The notes: generated by a model not told the origin, from the sequence alone. DNA of 64,000 nt from Devosia sp. (GCA_026126125.1 JAHCJW010000001.1:62001-126000), one strand, 5' to 3'; positions 43,586 to 53,260 are shown, counted from the stretch's first letter. Program-made: numbers and translations.

Positions 43586-43654
43586 GGGGAGTGACTAACA
43601 TGTTAGCTTGTCGAAGCGAAGCGCCGAGTTGCGGATGGGAGGGTGCGGGCGCGA

Positions 43655-44578
43655 TTATTTTGCTGGCGGAAAGGCGCGGGCGGCCGCTTGCCGGGTCCGC
43701 TCTATCAGCGGCTCGATCCGCTTCTCCCCGCGCCGCTCCTTGAGCACATGGATGCCGACGAGAAACTGCGTTGCCTCGTCCAGCACCTCCAATTGGCGCA
43801 GGCCGAGGGCTTCGAAATGTTCGCGCATGACGTGGGAGTGGGGAAGCACCGCCTCGGTGGCGAGGGTATAATCGACGCAGGCGGCCAGCGAGTTGGAGCC
43901 AAAGACAAAATCGGTCTGCTCAAACAGCGCCTTCATGCGCGAGCGCCAGCGATTGGGATCGAAAAACCGCTGGTGCCGGCTTTCCGGCGGCGTGCTGGTC
44001 ACCATGGGGAAGTGCTCGATCTCCTCGCGCTGGCGCGGTTGGCCCAAAAGGGGATGGCCCGCGCGGACGAAATAGCCGTTATGCACCTCGGTGAGCGGAA
44101 TGAAATCGGTCATGACGGCGGGATTGAGTTCCTTGGTTTCATGCCCGAGGAACAGGGCGATGTCGCCGGACAGCAATTGGTCGAGCAGGTGGAATTGATG
44201 CCCGAGGCTGATCTGGACCGGTGAGCCGGGAAATTCGCGCTGATAGTCAAGGACCATGTCCTTGAGGAACAGGCTCCACCACGAATAGCCCGTGCCGATG
44301 GCCAATCCCTGCTCCATGTCGCGCTTCTGGTCGGCGATGCTCGACAGGGTGTTGTCATAGAGCCGCTGCATCAGCCGCGCATTTTCATAGAGCGTTTCCC
44401 CGTAACGGGTGAGGCGCACCCCGCGCGAGGAGCGCTCGAACAGCGGCGCGCCGATACTCTCCTCGAGCTTGCGCATATTGATGGTCAAGGTGGGCTGGGT
44501 GATCAGCAGCGCCTTGGCGCCGCCGCTGAGCGTGCCGGCATCGGCAACGGCCAGAAATTGGGAAAGCAATTTGTCCAC
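43655..44578 (-). CDS. LysR-family transcriptional regulator
   Basis: A 307-residue LysR regulator. The N-terminal winged helix starts MDKLLSQFLAVADAGTLSGG, with ALLITQPTLTINMRKLEESI as the recognition helix and LFERSSRGVRLTRYGETLYE following (residues about 25-75). The effector domain occupies about 90-300. Unusually for the family it is encoded on the same strand as, not divergent from, the downstream flavo-dehydrogenase. It might regulate that gene or the sugar ABC operon about 430 bases to its right. Confidence 0.9.
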   Translation of the reverse strand: MDKLLSQFLAVADAGTLSGGAKALLITQPTLTINMRKLEESIGAPLFERSSRGVRLTRYGETLYENARLMQRLYDNTLSSIADQKRDMEQGLAIGTGYSWWSLFLKDMVLDYQREFPGSPVQISLGHQFHLLDQLLSGDIALFLGHETKELNPAVMTDFIPLTEVHNGYFVRAGHPLLGQPRQREEIEHFPMVTSTPPESRHQRFFDPNRWRSRMKALFEQTDFVFGSNSLAACVDYTLATEAVLPHSHVMREHFEALGLRQLEVLDEATQFLVGIHVLKERRGEKRIEPLIERTRQAAARAFPPAK

Positions 44579-44792
44579 GGCGCGGCCCGTTTTTGCCCTA
44601 TAGGGAAAATCTATAATAGCGCGATGATTTCATAGTTTTCCAGACGAGATTTTTGGGCCACTGTCTACTTTAGTCGAAAGATGGTTTCGGCGTGACGCTT
44701 GCCTGCGGGCGCGTCCGGGAAACACGAAAGAGCAAGGCATCGGGACGGATCGAAACAGGGGAGCGAAGGGGCCAAATGTGGCTCTCAAGCTT
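44579..44792. other. Left part of the intergenic region before the sugar ABC operon
   Basis: No gene seen. This is the likely promoter area of the lysR gene. The operators and inverted repeat of the ABC operon start at 44793. Confidence 0.4.
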
Positions 44793-44830
44793 CCATACAA
44801 GGCAGATTGCTCGCTTCCTGTCTTGTATGG
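44793..44830. promoter_or_regulatory. Spaced inverted repeat in the ABC operon control region
   Basis: CCATACAAG (44793-44801) and CTTGTATGG (44822-44830): a perfect 9-base inverted repeat with a 20-base spacer. The TTGTATG half resembles the FCD-GntR half-sites at 5608 and 7194, so a second regulator of that class may bind, though no such gene lies nearby. Confidence 0.45.
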
Positions 44831-44836
44831 TAAAGG

Positions 44837-44852
44837 GTAACCGGCTGGTTAT
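44837..44852. promoter_or_regulatory. TetR-type operator candidate 1 (sugar ABC operon)
   Basis: GTAACCGGCTGGTTAT, nearly a perfect palindrome, immediately after the inverted repeat at 44793-44830. It matches the shared consensus GTAACY-N4-RGTKA seen three more times in this window. Confidence 0.55.
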
Positions 44853-44892
44853 TTAGGCTACGAAGTGGCGCCGAAATTCAACAGAACTGACG

Positions 44893-44937
44893 TTGACAAG
44901 AGGGATCAATTTCGCAACTTAGTAACTGGTTGGTGAT
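44893..44937 (+). promoter_or_regulatory. Promoter-like region and TetR-type operator candidate 2
   Basis: TTGACA (44893-44898) is a consensus -35 hexamer. The downstream -10 is poor (TAGTAA, with a long spacer), so start prediction is uncertain. GTAACTGGTTGGTGAT (44922-44937), related to candidate 1, covers the expected start-site zone, which would suit repression. Confidence 0.5.
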
Positions 44938-45011
44938 TTAGCGACGGGGAGGTCGCTCACTGCATTCCGAGCCGGATGTTCCGGAGCGGCCAAATTCATG
45001 GGAGGTTACAC

Positions 45012-46304
45012 ATGACATTTCGTATTGGACGCCGACAGTTCCTCATGGGCAGTTCGGCGCTTATGGCAGCCGGCGCTGTCGGAGCCGGCCCGGCCTGGGC
45101 CCAGGGCACCAATCTGCGCCTGATCTTCTGGGGCGGCCAGAACCGCGCCGACCGCACCTATGGCGTCGCCGATCTTTACCAGGCCGCCTCGGGCAATAGC
45201 GTCGAAGGCGAATTCCTGGCCTGGAATGATTACTGGCCCAAGCTGGCCACGCAGACCGCCGGCGGCAATGCGCCCGACATCATTCAGATGGACTATCGCT
45301 ATATCGTCGAGTACGCCAAGCGCAACGCCATTGCGCCGCTCGATGAGTTCGTCGGTGGCGCGCTTAATCTCGATGGTTTCGATCAGGACCAGCTCGATGG
45401 CGGCAAGGTCGATGGCAAGCTCTATGGCATTTCGCTGGGCGCCAATTCGGTGGCGACCCTGATTAACACCGTCGCCTTCAGTGAAGCGGGCGTGGAGCCG
45501 CCGAACCGCGACTGGACCTATGAAGACATCCTGACCAAGGGCGAGGCTTTCTCCAAGGCCAATGTCCGCGGCGGCATGAAGATGATGTCGGACGCTTCGG
45601 GCACCGAGCCGATGCTCGACAACTGGCTGCGCCAGAAGGGTCTCTCGCTCTATACCGCCGATGGCAAACTCGGCTTCGGCGCCGACGAGATGACCGAGTG
45701 GTTCAAGATGTGGAACGACTTCCGCGCCGCCGGCGTGATCGTCGCGCCCGACGCGCAGGCACTCGATACCGGCCCGCTCGAAACCACCATGCTCGTTGCC
45801 GGCAAGGCGGCCCTGATGCCGTCCAACTCCAACCAGCTCGTCGGCTTCCAGGCCCTGGTTCCCGATCGCCTCGACATGGTCGGCTATCCGCGTCTGGCTC
45901 CGGGCGTCGGCGGCGGTCACTATCGCAAGCCCTCGATGTTCTTCTCGGTGGGCGGCTCGTCCGCCAACAAGGAAGCTGCGGCCTCGTTCCTCAACTTCTT
46001 CATCTCCGATCCGGAAGCGGCCAAGATCCTGGGCGTCGAGCGCGGCATTCCGTGCCTGCCCGCCACCCGCGAGATCGTCGCTCCGACGCTCGACGAGGCC
46101 AATCAGATCGCGCTGAACTTCGTGGCCAATCTGGGTGACCTGCTCGGGCCGTTGCCGCCCTCCCCGCCGGCCGCTGCTGGCGAGATCGACATCTCGCTGC
46201 TGCGCACGCTGAGCCAGGAAGTGGCTTTCGGCGCCCGCTCGCCTGAAGATGCCGGTCCGTATTTCGTCAACGAAGCCACCGCCATCCTCAACCGGGCCAG
46301 CTAA
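45012..46304 (+). CDS. Sugar ABC transporter substrate-binding protein (CUT1), Tat-exported
   Basis: A 430-residue binding protein. The ATG at 45012 has GGGAGG eight bases upstream. A twin-arginine signal, RIGRRQFLMGSSALMAAGAV, stands at residues 4-23 with cleavage after PAWA, so export should use Tat. The mature protein begins LRLIFWGGQNRADRTYGVAD, and ADGKLGFGADEMTEWFKMWN fits the SBP_bac_1 fold. It is the first gene of an operon with two permeases, two oxidoreductases and an ATPase. The sugar is unknown. Tat export of a CUT1 binding protein is somewhat unusual but known in alphaproteobacteria. Confidence 0.92.
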   Translation: MTFRIGRRQFLMGSSALMAAGAVGAGPAWAQGTNLRLIFWGGQNRADRTYGVADLYQAASGNSVEGEFLAWNDYWPKLATQTAGGNAPDIIQMDYRYIVEYAKRNAIAPLDEFVGGALNLDGFDQDQLDGGKVDGKLYGISLGANSVATLINTVAFSEAGVEPPNRDWTYEDILTKGEAFSKANVRGGMKMMSDASGTEPMLDNWLRQKGLSLYTADGKLGFGADEMTEWFKMWNDFRAAGVIVAPDAQALDTGPLETTMLVAGKAALMPSNSNQLVGFQALVPDRLDMVGYPRLAPGVGGGHYRKPSMFFSVGGSSANKEAAASFLNFFISDPEAAKILGVERGIPCLPATREIVAPTLDEANQIALNFVANLGDLLGPLPPSPPAAAGEIDISLLRTLSQEVAFGARSPEDAGPYFVNEATAILNRAS

Positions 46305-46306
46305 GC

Positions 46307-47254
46307 ATGACCGCGCGCTCCTTCGAAACCGGCACTCCCGCGGGGGAGCGCGCGGGCAGTCCTTCGCTCTGGTCCCGCATCTGGCAGCAGGATGCCCCCG
46401 GCTATCTGTTCCTGCTGCCCTGGTTCATCGGTTTTTTCGGCCTCACGCTGGGGCCGATGATCTCTTCGCTCTATCTCAGCTTCACCCATTTCGACCTGTT
46501 GACCGCGCCGCGCTGGGCCGGCCTCGACAATTATGTCCGCATGTTCACCAATGATCCGAAGTTTTCCGCCTCGATGCGGGTGACCATGTTCTTCGTGATC
46601 TTCTCGGTGCCCTTGAAGCTCGCTTTCGCGCTCGGCGTCGCCCTGCTGCTCAATCGCGGCATGAAGGGGCTGCCGCTTTATCGCGCCCTGTTCTATCTGC
46701 CGAGCCTTTTGGGTGCTTCGGTCGCCATCGCCATTCTGTGGCGGCAGATCTTTGCCGGCGACGGCCTCGTGAACAAGTTCCTCGCTTTGTTCGGCATTAT
46801 CGGCCCGAGCTGGATTTCCAACCCCAATTATTCGTTGTGGACGCTGATCGTGCTGTCGATCTGGCAGTTCGGCTCGCCGATGATCATCTTCCTTGCCGGT
46901 CTGAGGCAGATCCCGCAGGACATGTATGAGGCCGCCTCCCTCGATGGCGCCAGCAAGTGGCGGCAGTTCTGGAAGATCACCCTGCCGCTGTTGACCCCGG
47001 TCGTTTTCTTCAACGCCATCATCCAGACCATCGAGGCGTTCAAGAGCTTCACCCCGGCCTTCATCATTTCGGGCGGCACCGGCAACCCGATCAACTCGAC
47101 CCTGTTCTACACGCTCTATCTCTATCAGGAGGCCTTCGGCTTCTTCCGCATGGGCTATGCCTCCGCCCTGGCCTGGGTGCTCCTGGCCCTCGTCGCCATC
47201 TTCACCGCCTTCTCGTTCCTCACCTCGAAATACTGGGTGCATTACGATGACTGA
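46307..47254 (+). CDS. Sugar ABC transporter permease (MalF/UgpA-type)
   Basis: A 315-residue permease with six helices; the first spans about residues 31-53 (GYLFLLPWFIGFFGLTLGPM). The EAA loop reads YEAASLDGASKWRQFWKITL at about residues 207-226. It starts two bases after the binding-protein stop and overlaps the next permease gene by eight bases. It forms the channel with the MalG-type partner and is driven by the MalK-type ATPase at 50250. Confidence 0.95.
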   Translation: MTARSFETGTPAGERAGSPSLWSRIWQQDAPGYLFLLPWFIGFFGLTLGPMISSLYLSFTHFDLLTAPRWAGLDNYVRMFTNDPKFSASMRVTMFFVIFSVPLKLAFALGVALLLNRGMKGLPLYRALFYLPSLLGASVAIAILWRQIFAGDGLVNKFLALFGIIGPSWISNPNYSLWTLIVLSIWQFGSPMIIFLAGLRQIPQDMYEAASLDGASKWRQFWKITLPLLTPVVFFNAIIQTIEAFKSFTPAFIISGGTGNPINSTLFYTLYLYQEAFGFFRMGYASALAWVLLALVAIFTAFSFLTSKYWVHYDD

Positions 47255-48131
47255 CGCGCCCATGAAACTGACCGTCGTCGGGGCGGAAACCCCGCTCTGG
47301 CGCAAGCGTGCGATTTCCATCCTCAGCCACGCGGCGCTGATCGGCGCCTCCATCCTGATGCTCTATCCGCTGTTGTGGATGCTGGCGGCCTCCTTCCGCC
47401 CGGAAAACGAGATCTTCACCTCGGCCAGCATCATTCCCTCGGAATGGAGCATCGACGCCTATTTCCGCGGCTGGAACGGCTTGCGCACCAGCTTCGGGGT
47501 GTTCTTCACCAACAGCTTCATCATCTCGATCCTGTCGGTGGTCGGCAATGTGCTCGCCTGTTCGCTGGCGGCCTTCGCCTTCGCGCGGCTGGAATTTCGC
47601 GGGCGCAGACTGTGGTTCGCGCTGATGCTGATGACGCTGATGCTGCCCTATCAGGTGACGCTGATCCCGCAATATGTGCTGTTCCGCCAGCTGGGCTGGG
47701 TCGATACCTTCCTGCCGCTGATCGTGCCGAAATTCCTCGCCGCCGATGCATTCTTCATCTTCCTCATGGTGCAGTTCTTCCGCGGCATTCCGCGCGAGCT
47801 GGACGAGGCGGCGATGATGGACGGCGCCGGGCCGTGGCGCATCTACTGGAAGATCATGCTGCCCCTGTCGACACCGGTTCTGGCCACGGCCGCCATCTTC
47901 ACCTTCATCTGGACCTGGGACGATTTCTTCGGCCCGCTGATCTATCTCAACCAGATGCGCGACTACACGGTGATGCTCGGCCTTCGCACCTTCACCGACT
48001 CGACCGGTACCTCCGATTATGGTGGGCTGTTCGCCATGAGCGTGCTCAGCCTGGTGCCGATCTTCCTGTTCTTCCTCGTCTTCCAGCGCATGCTCATCGA
48101 GGGCATCGCCACCACCGGTATGAAACGCTAA
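47247..48131 (+). CDS. Sugar ABC transporter permease (MalG/UgpE-type)
   Basis: A 294-residue permease; ATG at 47247 lies inside the end of the MalF-type gene. The first helix (ILSHAALIGASILMLYPLLW) is at about residues 26-45. The EAA loop reads LDEAAMMDGAGPWRIYWKIM at about residues 190-209. The last helix (MSVLSLVPIFLFFLVFQRML) is followed by the family ending EGIATTGMKR. It completes the transmembrane unit. Confidence 0.95.
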   Translation: MTDAPMKLTVVGAETPLWRKRAISILSHAALIGASILMLYPLLWMLAASFRPENEIFTSASIIPSEWSIDAYFRGWNGLRTSFGVFFTNSFIISILSVVGNVLACSLAAFAFARLEFRGRRLWFALMLMTLMLPYQVTLIPQYVLFRQLGWVDTFLPLIVPKFLAADAFFIFLMVQFFRGIPRELDEAAMMDGAGPWRIYWKIMLPLSTPVLATAAIFTFIWTWDDFFGPLIYLNQMRDYTVMLGLRTFTDSTGTSDYGGLFAMSVLSLVPIFLFFLVFQRMLIEGIATTGMKR

Positions 48132-48135
48132 CATT

Positions 48136-49155
48136 ATGTCGCAATTGAAATTTGCCGCCATCGGCATCAACCACGCTCACATCTATGGCCAGGTGGACTG
48201 CCTCAAGCGGGCCGGCGCCGAATTCGTCGCCTTCCACGCGGTGGAAGACGACCTCGCCAAGGCGTTCTCGGAAAAATATCCGGAAGCGCGGCGGGTCAGC
48301 GATCCAAAGGCCATTCTCGAAGACGAGAGCATCGCCATCGTCACCACCGCCGCCATTCCGGGCGACCGGGCAGCGATCGCCCTTAGCGCCATGCGCCACG
48401 GCAAGGATGTGCTCACCGACAAGCCGGGCATGACCACCTTCGCCCAGCTCGACGAGATCAAAAAGGTGCAGAAGGAAACCGGCCGTATCTTCTCGGTGCT
48501 GTATTCCGAGCATTTCGAGGTGCCGGCGGCGGTCGAAGCGGGCAATCTCATCGCCCAGGGCGCCATTGGCGAGGTGGTCAACACCGTCGGCCTCGGCCCC
48601 CATTCGCTGCGCCTCAACAACCGGCCCGACTGGTTTTTCACCCGCAATCGCTATGGCGGTATCCTGTGCGATATCGCCAGTCACCAGTTCGAGCAATTCC
48701 TGTTCTTTTCCAATGCCATGGATGGCGAGGTGGTGTCGGCGAGCGTGTTCAACCGCAACCATCCCCACCGCCCGGGCCTGCAGGATGTCGGCGATGCCCA
48801 TATGCGCACCGACAGGACCACGGGCTATATCCGCGTCGATTGGTTCACGCCCGAGGGCCTGCCGACCTGGGGCGACGGGCGCCTGACCATTCTGGGCACC
48901 GAGGGCTATATCGAGCTCAGGAAATATGTCGATATCGCCGGGCGTCCGGGAGAAAATCACCTGTTCCTCGTCGACAGGAAGGGCACCCGGCATATCGATT
49001 GCGCCAAGGTCGAGCTGCCCTTTGGCCGGCAATTTCTCGACGATGTGCGCAACCGCACCGAGACGGCCATGCCGCAGGAGCGGTGCTACAATGCCATGAA
49101 ACTGGCGCTGACCGCGCAGTCCATGGCCGAACAGGGTACGGAGTGGGCACAATGA
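48136..49155 (+). CDS. Gfo/Idh/MocA-family oxidoreductase
   Basis: A 339-residue NAD(P)-dependent oxidoreductase. The Rossmann start FAAIGINHAHIYGQVDCLKR is degenerate (G-I-N-H-A-H instead of GxGxxG), a pattern shared by a subfamily of sugar dehydrogenases. The family lysine is in DVLTDKPGMTTFAQL at about residue 96. The substrate-domain HS..W FF section SLRLNNRPDWFFTRNRYGGI and the DIASHQFEQFLFF helix carry the catalytic His candidate. It follows the permease by four bases and overlaps the next oxidoreductase by four. It probably oxidises a hydroxyl of the imported sugar or its keto derivative. Confidence 0.88.
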   Translation: MSQLKFAAIGINHAHIYGQVDCLKRAGAEFVAFHAVEDDLAKAFSEKYPEARRVSDPKAILEDESIAIVTTAAIPGDRAAIALSAMRHGKDVLTDKPGMTTFAQLDEIKKVQKETGRIFSVLYSEHFEVPAAVEAGNLIAQGAIGEVVNTVGLGPHSLRLNNRPDWFFTRNRYGGILCDIASHQFEQFLFFSNAMDGEVVSASVFNRNHPHRPGLQDVGDAHMRTDRTTGYIRVDWFTPEGLPTWGDGRLTILGTEGYIELRKYVDIAGRPGENHLFLVDRKGTRHIDCAKVELPFGRQFLDDVRNRTETAMPQERCYNAMKLALTAQSMAEQGTEWAQ

Positions 49156-50237
49156 ACCGGATCTACAACGTCGCTGTTGTCGGCGGCGGCATCGGCCGCA
49201 GCCATATTGTCGAGGGCTATCTGCCCAATGCCGACAAATTCAAGGTTCTGGCGGTTTGCGATCTCAATCCCGAGCGTCTGGAAACGCTGGGTGAGGAGTT
49301 CGGTGTCGAGCGGCGGGTGGCCGATTTCGACGATCTGCTGGCCATGGACGACATCGACGTCATCGATGTGTGCACCCCGCCGGGCGTGCATTTCTCCATG
49401 ATCATGGCGGCGCTCAAGGCCGGCAAGCATGTGGTGTGCGAGAAGCCGCTGGTCGGGTCACTGCGCGATGTCGACGCGGTCATGGCGCAGGAAAAGCTCT
49501 CCGCCGGCAAGCTGATGCCGGTGTTTCAATACCGCTTCGGCGACGGCATCGAGCAGGCCAAGGCCATCATCGATGCCGGCATAGCCGGCAAGCCCTTTGT
49601 CGGCACGGTGGAAACCATGTGGCGGCGGGAAGCGCCCTATTACGCCGTGCCCTGGCGCGGCAAGTGGGCGAGCGAACTGGGCGGCGTGCTGATGGGGCAT
49701 GCCATCCATCCGCACGATATCTTCACCTATCTGATGGGCGATATCTCGCGCGTTTTCGGCCGTGTCGCCACCCGGGTCAATCCGATCGAGGTGGAAGACA
49801 CCATCACCGCATCGCTGGAGATGAAGAGCGGCGCCCTGGCCAGTTTCACCGCCACGCTGGGCTCGTCGGATGAAATCAGCCGTATCCGGCTCTCATTTGA
49901 AAACGTCACCTTCGAAAGCGATCACGCGCCCTATAATCCGGGCAACAAGCCCTGGAAGATCCTGCCGCGCAATGACGAGACGGCGCACAAGATCGACAAG
50001 CTGCTGGCAAACTGGACGCATGTGCCGTCGCGCTTCCAGACCCAGATGGCGCGGTTTTACGATGCGCTCGAAGGCGACGCGCCGCTGCCCGTCACCAGCG
50101 CTGATTCGCGCCGCTCGCTCGAATTGGTGACCGCCTTCTATCATTCCTCGTCCACCCATGAGGACGTTGCCCTTCCGCTCGGACCGGACCATCCGCTCTA
50201 TGAGAGCTGGGTGCCCGCCGCCTTCCGACAGAGCTAG
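49152..50237 (+). CDS. Gfo/Idh/MocA-family oxidoreductase
   Basis: A 361-residue second member of the family. VAVVGGGIGRSHIVEGYLPN (residues 8-27) binds NAD(P), IDVIDVCTPPGVHFSMIM follows, and the catalytic lysine is in HVVCEKPLVGSLRDV at about residue 97. LGGVLMGHAIHPHDIFTYLM contains the His of the active site. The start overlaps the previous stop (ATGA). Together with its neighbour and the third member at 53261 it suggests a multi-step oxidation-reduction route, such as C3-keto formation and reduction of a glycoside or inositol. The exact reaction is not known. Confidence 0.9.
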   Translation: MNRIYNVAVVGGGIGRSHIVEGYLPNADKFKVLAVCDLNPERLETLGEEFGVERRVADFDDLLAMDDIDVIDVCTPPGVHFSMIMAALKAGKHVVCEKPLVGSLRDVDAVMAQEKLSAGKLMPVFQYRFGDGIEQAKAIIDAGIAGKPFVGTVETMWRREAPYYAVPWRGKWASELGGVLMGHAIHPHDIFTYLMGDISRVFGRVATRVNPIEVEDTITASLEMKSGALASFTATLGSSDEISRIRLSFENVTFESDHAPYNPGNKPWKILPRNDETAHKIDKLLANWTHVPSRFQTQMARFYDALEGDAPLPVTSADSRRSLELVTAFYHSSSTHEDVALPLGPDHPLYESWVPAAFRQS

Positions 50238-50249
50238 GAGATCCCGACC

Positions 50250-51305
<1,056 letters not shown>

Positions 51306-51387
51306 GAGCTTCCCCAATAAAGGGAGAATGAGCAATTGTGATCCTTCGCTCGCTATGCTTTGCAGGGCGTCGAGCGGAGGATTGTTC

Positions 51388-51951
51388 GTGTTTCAGATCA
51401 TTTCGGGCGATGGTGCGGTCATTGACTATCAGCGGGTCGGCAGCGGTCCTCTCGCCATTGTCGTTGCCTCGATGAAGCCCGACACGGTGGCGGCCCTGAC
51501 GCGGGCGCTGCTGCGCGGGTTTTCGGTCCTGCTCTATAATCCCGGCGGTCGTGACGATGCCGGGATCCTCGCCGATATCGCCGCGCTGGTCGCGGCGGAG
51601 GGCGGCGCGGCGTTTATCTTTGCCGCAGACGCCGCCAGCGTGCCGGCGCTGGAAGCCGCCGCCGCCCTGCCGCGAAACATTCGCGCGCTGGCGCTCTACC
51701 AGCCCCGGATCGATCCTCTCCGGCGCGCCGAAGCTCCGCCCCTCCATTGGCAGAACGCCATCATGCCGGTCTTGGTGCTCGATGGCGAAAAGGGGCCGGG
51801 AGATGGCGCGGCGCAAGCGGACTGGATGGCGGCAAGCCTGCACAATGGCGAACGGATTACCCTCGCCGATCAGGGCGTCGACTTCGATCCACAAATCATG
51901 GCGCCGCTGCTGACGGTGTTTTTCGAGATGGGCACGGTGCAGGTGCACTGA
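51388..51951 (+). CDS. Degenerate alpha/beta-hydrolase-like protein
   Basis: A 187-residue protein. I choose the GTG at 51388 because GGAGG stands seven bases before it; an ATG at 51328 has a poorly spaced site. The pattern VIDYQRVGSGPLAIVVASMK, LLYNPGGRDDAG, then AALPRNIRALALYQPRID copies an alpha/beta hydrolase, but the nucleophile elbow (normally G-x-S-x-G) reads FAADAAS and no Ser is at the turn. The fold is also short. It is probably not an active hydrolase. It follows the MalK-type gene in the same direction by about 80 bases. Confidence 0.6.
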   Translation: MFQIISGDGAVIDYQRVGSGPLAIVVASMKPDTVAALTRALLRGFSVLLYNPGGRDDAGILADIAALVAAEGGAAFIFAADAASVPALEAAAALPRNIRALALYQPRIDPLRRAEAPPLHWQNAIMPVLVLDGEKGPGDGAAQADWMAASLHNGERITLADQGVDFDPQIMAPLLTVFFEMGTVQVH

Positions 51952-51984
51952 GGGTCAGGGGGGCGGTATCAATTGTGACGCTTA

Positions 51985-52087
51985 AAGCGCGTCGCGTTTC
52001 TTTCAGGTTCGCTCCCTGCGCTTTAACCCTTTGTTTTTCCGCATGTCTTTGTCCCGAAACCGGCGCCATTTTCGGCAGACACGCTCT
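51985..52087 (+). repeat. Intergenic repeat copy C (full length)
   Basis: Same order as copy B (34239-34339): AGCGCGTCGCG, then TCGCTCCCTGCGCTTTAACC, CTTTGTTTTTCCGCATGTC, CCCGAAACCGG and a GCTCT ending. It lies between the hydrolase-like gene and tetR. It may act as a shared 3' end for the two convergent genes. Confidence 0.8.
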
Positions 52088-52093
52088 AGCCTC

Positions 52094-52786
52094 TCACCCG
52101 ATCGGCTTGGTCTTGAGATAGTCGAGCACCATCTGCACCGCGTGGGCTTCGCGTTCCTGCACCATGCTGACACTGGTCAGGTCGCGCTCGAAGATCACCG
52201 AGAGCGTGGCGGTATTGGAGACGTAGAAAAAGCCGAGCGCCGCCACCGAGATATAGAGTTGCACCGGGTCGACATCGCGACGAAAAATCCCGGCGGCATT
52301 GCCCCGCTCGATAATGGCGGCGATCTGCCCGACCAGGGGCGAGTGCAGCGCCTTGATGTCGGGCAAGGTTTTCAAAAACCGCGCATTTTCGATGTTTTCC
52401 GTGCCCAGAAGGCGGGGAAACCAGGGATTGGCGAGAAAATGCCGGAAGGTGAAGCGCACCAGCCGGTCCATGGCCTGTGCCGGGTCATATTGGTCGAGGC
52501 TCAGCGCCCGCTCACCCTGGCGGATCTCCTGGTAGGCGTCGAGCAATACGGCGCGGTAGAGATCCTCCTTGTTGCCGAAATAATGGTAGAGCAGGCGCTT
52601 ATTGGCGCCGGCCCGCTCGGCGATGGCGTCGACCCGCGCGCCTTCGAAACCGCGATCGGCGAATTCCACCCGTCCTGCCGCCAGAATCGAGGCTTTGGTC
52701 TTGGCCGAGTTGCGAGGCCGCCTTGCCGCTGCGGCGTCAGCCGCGCGTTTCGGCGCCGCCACCACGGGTGAAGAGGGCTCTGACAC
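52094..52786 (-). CDS. TetR-family transcriptional regulator
   Basis: A 230-residue TetR regulator. After a low-complexity Ala-rich N terminus (APKRAADAAAARRPRNSAKT) comes the helix-turn-helix FADRGFEGARVDAIAERAGANK (about residues 46-67) followed by RLLYHYFGNKEDLYRAV. The C-terminal ligand domain begins about residue 90. It is convergent with the sugar ABC operon and divergent from the 53261 gene. Four similar palindromes upstream of both operons make it the likely repressor of the whole island; the inducer should be the imported sugar or an early product. Confidence 0.88.
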   Translation of the reverse strand: MSEPSSPVVAAPKRAADAAAARRPRNSAKTKASILAAGRVEFADRGFEGARVDAIAERAGANKRLLYHYFGNKEDLYRAVLLDAYQEIRQGERALSLDQYDPAQAMDRLVRFTFRHFLANPWFPRLLGTENIENARFLKTLPDIKALHSPLVGQIAAIIERGNAAGIFRRDVDPVQLYISVAALGFFYVSNTATLSVIFERDLTSVSMVQEREAHAVQMVLDYLKTKPIG

Positions 52787-52898
52787 GTTTCGATACCGCC
52801 GGACTGAAGATGAGGATGGTGAGGGTGTTCACGAGGCAGATAACAGCACTGATCGGCCGGGTAAAGAACGGGGGCGGGTCGACATGGTTGAAGGCCAG
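52737..52898 (-). pseudogene. Remnant: C-terminal tail of a TctA-type transporter subunit
   Basis: On the minus strand, a frame ending at 52737 reads HVDPPPFFTRPISAVICLVN, then a hydrophobic helix ending SPAVSKRVRALFTRGGGAE. The 'FFTRPISAV' motif followed by one helix is the usual end of the large membrane subunit TctA of tripartite tricarboxylate transporters. The rest of that protein is not upstream. The last 50 bases overlap the start of tetR, so tetR and the transporter may once have been neighbours. Confidence 0.4.
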
Positions 52899-53045
52899 CC
52901 CGCGCCGCCGGGTGCGATAGAGCCCATGGCCTGGACGGTCCCCAGGTTCTGCATCGGCCATCCTCCCAAAAAACTGGTTCCGGCCCGCTCTCCTGGCCCC
53001 TTATCGATGAGCTTGCGATTGGGCTGACAGGGTGTCAAGTCAGAA

Positions 53046-53061
53046 GTAACCATGTGGTGAG
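53046..53061. promoter_or_regulatory. TetR-type operator candidate 3
   Basis: GTAACCATGTGGTGAG fits the GTAACY-N4-RGTKA pattern, most like candidate 2. It lies about 260 bases upstream of the tetR start and 200 bases before the oxidoreductase start. Confidence 0.45.
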
Positions 53062-53185
53062 CATGGACGGCTCCCCCGATGGCGGACAAACCCCGATTGC
53101 TGCCGCGGCTTTCGCCGAGAATCTTTCCCTGTTGCGGCGCGATAGGTGTGGCTTCGGGCCTGTCCCAAATCTCTTTTCCGCCCGC

Positions 53186-53231
53186 TTGACGGGGTCGATT
53201 GGATATGTGTAGTAAGTAACCAATCAGTTAC
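53186..53231 (+). promoter_or_regulatory. Promoter and TetR-type operator candidate 4
   Basis: TTGACG (53186-53191) and TAGTAA (53210-53215), 18 bases apart, resemble -35 and -10 hexamers. GTAACCAATCAGTTAC (53216-53231), with perfect 5-base arms GTAAC/GTTAC, lies directly after, where a repressor would block transcription of the downstream oxidoreductase operon. Confidence 0.55.
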
Positions 53232-53260
53232 AATGTTGCGCGGCCCTGGGAGGATTGAAA

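Noticed and set aside
40643..43594. A 983-codon open frame on the plus strand
   Set aside because: It lies opposite the flavo-Fe-S dehydrogenase gene. The dehydrogenase frame carries all motifs and the plus frame is a GC-rich shadow.
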